From the NCBI GenBank assembly GCA_021307315.1, contig JAJSPD010000108.1:1-64000 (forward strand): a DNA stretch of 64,000 bases, given 5' to 3'. The notes beneath the pieces are model-generated. The model did no database searches and was not told the DNA's origin. It worked only from the letters and a program-made list of their open reading frames with translations. The position numbers and the translations under genes are program-made. Origin of the DNA: Bisporella sp. PMI_857. Its lineage: Eukaryota; Ascomycota; Leotiomycetes; Helotiales; Helotiaceae. Below are positions 58,362-64,000 of this stretch, piece by piece; the stretch's first letter is position 1, and the number at the start of each line of letters is the position of its first letter.

Positions 58362-59482
58362 ATGCTTCTCGGCTCGATCCTTTTTATCATCTCCCTCGCC
58401 GCGGCGAGCGCTATACCTCGTGCTGATGGCGCCTGTACCAACCCGGCCGTTCGGAAGGAGTGGCGCGAGCTCACCGACGCCGAAAGGGTCGAGTACCTCC
58501 GTGCCGCCGTTTGCCTGCGCGGGCTGCCCAAAGAGAAGTACCCCGACGTCGACGTCGTCACCACGCGCCTGGACGACTTGGTCTACACCCACTTTACACT
58601 CAACTCGCAAATCCACTTCGTGGCCAACTTCCTTCCGTGGCACCGCTGGTATGTCAAGCTGCACGAGGACCTGCTGCGCACCGAATGCGGCTTCAACGGT
58701 ACCCAGCCTTACTGGGACTGGAGCATAGACGCCGACGCCGAGAACACGCCCAACTCCCCTCTCTTTGACCCCGTCACCGGCTTCGGCGGCGACGGCAAGC
58801 GCACCAGCAGCGACGAACTGGGCTTCCAGCGTTGCGTGGTCGATGGCCCCTTTGCCAATACGAACCTGACGTTGGGTATGGGGTGGCCATACGTAAATGA
58901 CAACAGCAACCGCCTGCACTGCTTCACGCGCGAGTTCAACGGCGGTATGGGCACCGATGCAAATGGCAACTCCATTATTGGCGACATGCAGGCAGGCGCA
59001 TACAACTCCAGAGTCATGAACACCATTTACGCCTTCGACAATTTTCCCGCCATGGTTGGCATGCTCGAGGGATTGCCGCACGCACAGAGTTCGTATTTTT
59101 TTTCTAACTTGCATTACCTAGAATGTACTAACACATCTGCAGTCCACAGCATCATCTTTGGCGACATGGGCCCCGCCACCTCGCCCAATGAGCCTCTCTT
59201 TTTCCTGCACCACAGCAACATCGACCGCGCCTGGGCTAAGGTATGCCTCATCTGTTATTTTTTGCTAGCGAAGAGTGCAACTGCTAACCCCGGCCACAGT
59301 GGCAGGGCCGTAATGCTACCCGTCTGGCCGATTATGCCGGCTTCCAAGACGCCGACAAGACAATTCCGGCCTCAATCACCGATACTATGCCTGTTATGGA
59401 GCTTTCCGATAATGAACCTATTGTTAAGGACTATATGGACACTCAAGCCGGCCCTCTGTGCTATACTTACTCGTCTATGTAA
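58362..59482 (+). CDS. Secreted tyrosinase (335 aa)
   Basis: Exons 58362-59088, 59143-59240 and 59300-59482 join in phase (introns 54 and 59 bp). The product is a copper monophenol mono-oxygenase/diphenol oxidase domain. Residues 1-18 (MLLGSILFIISLAAASAI) are a signal peptide. The CuA site shows three His in THFTLNSQIHF and LPWHRWYV. The CuB site shows HAQIHSII (joined by the first splice) and FFLHHSNIDRAWAKWQ. The length lacks the C-terminal propeptide of large fungal tyrosinases, so it resembles the short secreted tyrosinases found alone or in metabolite clusters. Exon 1 is GC-rich with codons ending in C or G, unlike most neighbours, which suggests different expression or origin. No cluster partner is adjacent. 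Confidence 0.93.
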
Positions 59483-61446
59483 ATGTTGTTGTGGTGAGCT
59501 GGGCATATAGCACATTTAACCGGCAAGGAGCCTTAATTGAGTTTATTCTGAAGGATCCAAGGGCCTATACTTCTCATGACCGATGAAAGACGCATCGAAA
59601 CAATCATGAAAAGCGACTGGTATAATTAGAGTCGAGCATAGAATCGCGTTTTCCTGCTGGAATAGCTTTTTTTGCTCTAGCGTGTAAAATTAAAATAGAT
59701 TACAAGCTAATATTATCGAAAAAGGCCAGATACAAAAAGCCTAACACCCAAGTTACTTACACGTTGATTGAAAACTACATTAAACTATTAATTAACGTTA
59801 AAGCGATTTTTGATTTTTCTTTTACGCTTTATAAATGATTTTTATAGCTATTGACTTATTTCTTTCACGACTGGGGTACAATATCCAATACTGTAGTCTA
59901 GACTAAGGTGGTTTATAATAACAGCGAGTGCGGTACGTGCTGATCTATAAGCAATGTTTACTGAGGCGGTGTTTTATTATTGGAATCTACCCTAACTGTT
60001 GGAACCCATGTAACTAGTCACGTGAAGAGTTGTGGGTCCTCTCGGGACCTGCAACCTCTTCGCGGCACGTAGCTTAGAACACAACAACAATCGACACATC
60101 TTACACCTGACGCCAACGAGCATACTAAGTGAAATCACTAGTCTGCCCGGCGACTCGTGAGATGCAGTCGACCGACACTAACAATGATTTCCAAATCTGA
60201 GAACAGCACTCTTCAATTTATGAAGTGTCGATTTTGATCTGCTGGGCTTAACATGCTAGAATTCGGGATAGATTATTTTGATGTAGTCGCACGACTCTTA
60301 TGACCTCTTTTAGCAAGTAGATAGATCTAATATCAGCAATCCCACAAATGCGCAAGTACATGAGCCGGACTAGTTACGTCCCCGCTTGACTCACAGCTCT
60401 AGTGTCGTTCGAGGGTACACCAATCTTGAGGCACTGAAATTGAAAACCTTAAAAATTATGAAGGCGCGACTTCAGCTCTGCATATTTGCAGAAGCCAAAA
60501 TATCGCATGAAAGTGGGGATTTCAACCGCCAAGATCTCGACGATCTGACGTTTTAACGAGATGTGGATTAGACGTGTATGAAGGCAATTGATCAGCGAGT
60601 ACAATTCGTGAAGTTGATGTATGTGAAAAAGGATGTTGTTGATGGATGCTCTGCTCGAGGGCGTGGAGCCTCTAAAACGTATGATTACGTGATCTCGTCG
60701 GACACAAATGTATACCGTTCTGAGAATTGCAGGGGTATTTTATCCGCCTAGAATTTTCGATCCGATTATAACCCTCAACATGGCTTTTACTCTAAAAGTT
60801 TCAAGGGACGGTTGCATGTCCCAGCTGTTGCGTCGCAAAGTTTCTAATCAAAACGTACACCACTTATTATCGCAGTAGTAGATAGAGTGGTCGAGCTTCC
60901 TGACCAATCATGGTCGGAATGTCCCATACCCAACCCGTCCCGAACCCGCAGTTTCCGTTCGGGGTGGTTTGAGGACAGAGCTTCCACGTTACCTCCCCAC
61001 TTTCTCATTATTCACTTGCAGTCTCCACCACTACAAAGATACTCGTCCCACTAACGGCGTCACTAAATCTGCACGCAATCGCATAATTAGCACCGACACC
61101 TTTAGCGCTGCTCGTCAAAATAATGCCCTCCTTAGCCTAGAGACAAAGCCTAGGGGTATGGCACGTGATGACTAAAACTCTCATGCCTGAGGCATAAACT
61201 AGATCCCTTGCACGTAGTTGAGAATATAATACCTTTATAGCCCTCCACTTTTCGGACCTATTCATTGTGACATGGACAAACCGCGGGATGGATAGGTACC
61301 GGCTAGGTCGAGGCATCCTATGCCCCGGGCACAGCAGCTGGTAGGGCAAGGGCTAAATGGAATTGACTCGATCCAATTTTGATTACACAGGAGGAATTAT
61401 GGACAGGAATTGTGGATAGGATGATGTCTTCATGACCAGGCCGAGC
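59483..61446. other. Intergenic, AT-rich relics and an LTR fragment
   Basis: 59600-59900 is AT-rich and looks like old transposon sequence, and the short LTR fragment at 59997-60128 lies within this stretch. The ORF at 60969-61175 is not supportable. Confidence 0.45.
59997..60128 (-). repeat. Truncated short-form LTR, reversed
   Basis: Starts TGTTGGAA (the complement of the LTR end). It has the same direct TTACATG-to-end junction as the 223-bp copy at 39535-39757, and continues through the CACGTGAAGAGTTGTGGGTC region to about CAACGAGCAT, then loses similarity. The outer end is missing. Confidence 0.7.
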
Positions 61447-62964
61447 TTAATTCCAACCCAAGGAATTTTCCGCAATCATAGGTGCGGATATCTCATTGGC
61501 GCGCACACCACTGGCACGCGTACGCACACTTGATGGCTCTGAGCCTTGACGGCGATGGTAGATCATTTCGGATCTTTTGGATGATGGCACCCTTCCACCT
61601 TTCATCAAGAGGGGCACTGCTGTCACTCTAATTGGTGATCGACCCCTTTCCTCCTCTTCCACACTCCCAGGACTTTTAGCCTGAGATTCATAGCCTCTCA
61701 ACCCTTTCGGTCTATTGTGCCACGCCGACATTATGCGTGGTATGATTAATGTAATCATGATGGTGACTAGAAGTGCAGAAACTGCTCCCACGGGGTACCA
61801 CCTGGGACTAATGGTCGTGATACTAAAAATGGCCTGTGAACCTTTTAGCTTTGTTAAGGCGCCGAAGCGGATGACTTACAGCCACGAGTGATACCGGTAA
61901 GAAGACGAATCCCATGTAGGTTAGTCGAGCGACGGACTGGCCAATCGAGATCTGCTCGACAGAAACTATCATGGCCATCAAATTTTGCAATTGCTCGAGT
62001 ATTCCTTGTACAACCAGAAGATCATGACTCAAAGCTTTGTCCATTTGGTTGCACCTTGAGATAAAGCCGACTTCAGCAGCATCTTGCTCAAGGCAACGAA
62101 ATTCGAGATACCTCTCTGGTGCGAGATATATGATTTCTTTGAGCGAGTTTTGTTGTATTAGCAGTGACTCCCGCAACAGAATGTTGGTTGCCATTGCTCT
62201 ATTCAACCTCCGCATACGTTGAAGTACATTGCCTGTGAAATTCTCCTTGTTAACTTCGATGCTTCTGTCCTTCAGCTCCCAAGCGGCTGCATTCCAGATA
62301 CCTACCCAGTCTGAAAGAATGATATTCAGGTCATGGTAAATCCACTCGGGACATGCGGCAAGCCGTTGCCATCGACGTTGACTGGAGTAGTGTTGTTGAA
62401 CACGGAGAACGTCTGATGTCAACCACTTGCCGAAAACTAGGACTGCAGAGCTAGAGCGAGAAACAGCACCCGACCAAACAGCAAATGGCCAAGATTGGAC
62501 CTCAGCATCAGCCAGGATATACATCGGCTGGCTTTGTCGGAGGAGGGGATCCTTTACAAGGCGCACATAGTTGTGCACAAATGATAATTTATGGATGTCA
62601 TCCCATTCTGGTACCGTTGACGATCCTGGAGAGAATGCACCCGTAGACCGAAGATAGTTGAGCAAAGAAGGTGGGAAATTGTCAAAGCTGTCCCATCTCA
62701 CCTCAGAACTACCTAGGCAATTTACAAGACTGCATACACCTTAGTCAAGAACGGAACTGTCATTGTCAGGGGAGAGTTAAGACAATAGACTTCTACGTAC
62801 CAAAGGAACATGCCGACTTCATAAGGTCGGTCAAAGCTGGTTATAAAAGAATCTATCGGTGCAGCTGAGCTACACTCACAGACCAGGCTTGAGGTGACTG
62901 GTGACCAGTGGCATGCATATATCCCTGCAGGAGGTGTAGGCGAGGCTGGGAATTGAGTAGCCAT
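61447..62964 (-). CDS. CorA-like divalent-metal transporter, 446 aa
   Basis: Four exons join in phase: 62964-62880, 62836-62801, 62712-61880 and 61833-61447 (introns 43, 88 and 46 bp). The N-terminal 300 residues are soluble and helical, ending in QNLMAMIVSVEQISIGQSVA, the long pore-lining helix region of CorA-type channels. Membrane segment 1 (RLTYMGFVFLPVSLVAAIFS) is completed by the last splice. Segment 2 (YPVGAVSALLVTIMITLII) follows after a short loop with a Trp-Tyr. The C-terminal tail is basic and Ser-rich. The Gly-Met-Asn signature at the end of segment 1 is replaced by Ser-Ile-Thr, so Mg2+ transport cannot be assumed. Plasma or organelle membrane. The 36-nt second exon is small but phase-consistent. 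Confidence 0.82.
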
Positions 62965-64000
62965 ACTATTTGGTCTTATCTTTCTCAGTTGCGCGATGTT
63001 TCTGATGTATGACTAGATATCAACATTACGACGTGTGATGTGATGAAATGTAGCTTTTATGTGAACCGAGATTTAGGCGTAAGCCACCAGCGCCATGATG
63101 GCTGTGCAATGTACCACACTTTGGCAGAACGCAAGGCTGACACTATAACCTGATGAAGGCACTCTAGAACATAAAATCGAGCCGTTTTTTTTAAATAAAA
63201 AACATAACAGTCTACTGCTTAGCAATCCAAAGTTATACACTTTTATAAGATCATTTTTATATCTAATGTAAAATAAACCGTAATGTCACGGTCACGGGTC
63301 CCAGGACACTATAAGGTCCCGGGAGGCGGCTTTTGGGAAGGTACTGATGCCCAGGACTAGGAAGGTGCTTAGGACACTATACTATCGTTATAAGGAGTTA
63401 TTAAGCTACTAGCAAAAACAGTGAAAATTGCGTATGTAAATTTTTGATTGCGGTAATTAACTTGTAGTCACTGAGCGACAATTTTCGTAGCTCAATCAAA
63501 GAGCATACAGTTTATTTTACGTTATATATAGTGAAGACAAGTAATTAGTTTTGTGGTATAATACTGAAAGCGCTATACGCATATTTTTGCGCCTTGTTTC
63601 CTCCATGTTTATAGCGCAAAATTTGGCCTCCCTCGCGCTAGCACATCCACTGCACTGTCACTTGATAAACGCTAACGTCGATAAAAAACATCCTAACAGC
63701 CAGTGTAACTGTTTCGTCGGCGCTTGATAGACGGAAAAGCAGAAATTGGCTTGAAAGCTACTCTATTAGAGGAATCCTAACTTTCACAAAAGTTGGAAAG
63801 CCACTATCTTTTCGACTATTCAAGTCACGATACTGTAGAAGAAAGCTGACAGTTAAACAAGCCATGATTCTTCGCGAAATGCCACCACGCACACTTCTGT
63901 CTTTTCCAGAGGTCAACCACGCATGTCTTTGCAGGTTCCAGCATTCCGAGAAGAGTAAAGCTCAACTTTGCGGCAACGACAAAAATTCATCAGATCTTCT
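62965..64000. other. Intergenic to window end, no gene seen
   Basis: AT-rich, with an imperfect 22-bp inverted repeat at 63260-63281 and 63507-63528 that may bound an old MITE. The interior has GGTCCC/GGGACC-rich words at 63295-63330. No ORF with coding character is seen. Confidence 0.45.
63260..63528. repeat. Possible MITE with 22-bp imperfect inverted ends
   Basis: The left end contains TAATGTAAAATAAACCGT, and the complement of the right end contains TAACGTAAAATAAACTGT. The ends match in about 19 of 22 positions. No target duplication was resolved and there is no coding capacity. Confidence 0.35.

Noticed and set aside
58338..59114. Minus-strand 258-aa ORF across the tyrosinase
   Set aside because: It is the antisense shadow of the GC-rich tyrosinase exon 1.

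Overview
The window looks like nuclear DNA of a filamentous ascomycete (Pezizomycotina). The grounds are many genes split by short introns (about 43-170 bp, GT..AG, with CTAAC or CTGAC-like branch sites), three genes with HET (heterokaryon incompatibility) domains, a Zn2Cys6 transcription factor, NmrA-like and CorA-like genes of fungal type, and AT-rich transposon relics whose decay looks like C-to-T mutation (CAG/CAA to TAG/TAA), as expected from repeat-induced point mutation (RIP). I cannot name the species. Gene structures were deduced by eye. Where I give exon coordinates, most splice phases add up to an intact reading frame, which is the main support for them. ||| Layout: 0-5 kb holds transposon debris (an inverted-repeat element, a solo LTR with a 5-bp target duplication, a 625-bp TIR element with a 9-bp target duplication) around one unrecognised multi-exon gene. 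5-9.3 kb holds a decayed unrecognised gene and a thioesterase-like gene with a Trp-to-stop change. 10-11.2 kb is an intact NmrA-like gene with an identical 14-bp palindrome on each side. 13.2-16.4 kb is a nearly complete valyl-tRNA synthetase copy broken by a frameshift and a premature stop. 17.2-21.1 kb is a six-exon gene for a 1136-aa secreted Thr/Ser-rich protein. 22.2-24.4 kb is HET gene 1. ||| 25-30.1 kb carries an O-methyltransferase, a decarboxylase remnant and an ACC-synthase-like aminotransferase, perhaps the remains of a small amino-acid-derived metabolite cluster. 30.4-36.0 kb is a full-length Ty1/copia element whose two 195-bp LTRs read identically although its coding region is full of stops. 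37.8-39.5 kb has two small unrecognised genes, and 41.1-41.7 kb a PIF1-helicase relic (probably from a Helitron). 41.7-44.0 kb is HET gene 2, which is frameshifted. 45.7-48.3 kb is a Zn2Cys6 regulator. 48.7-50.1 kb is a truncated kexin-type protease pseudogene. 51.1-51.5 kb is a small secreted SH3b-like protein. 54.0-56.3 kb is HET gene 3, which is intact. 58.4-59.5 kb is a GC-rich secreted tyrosinase, and 61.4-63.0 kb a CorA-like membrane transporter lacking the GMN signature. ||| Overall this is an accessory-type region: self/non-self recognition genes, secreted proteins and tailoring enzymes are interleaved with decayed transposons and at least six broken genes (valyl-tRNA synthetase, thioesterase, decarboxylase, kexin, HET 2 and an unknown). 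I see no tRNA, rRNA or CRISPR array.
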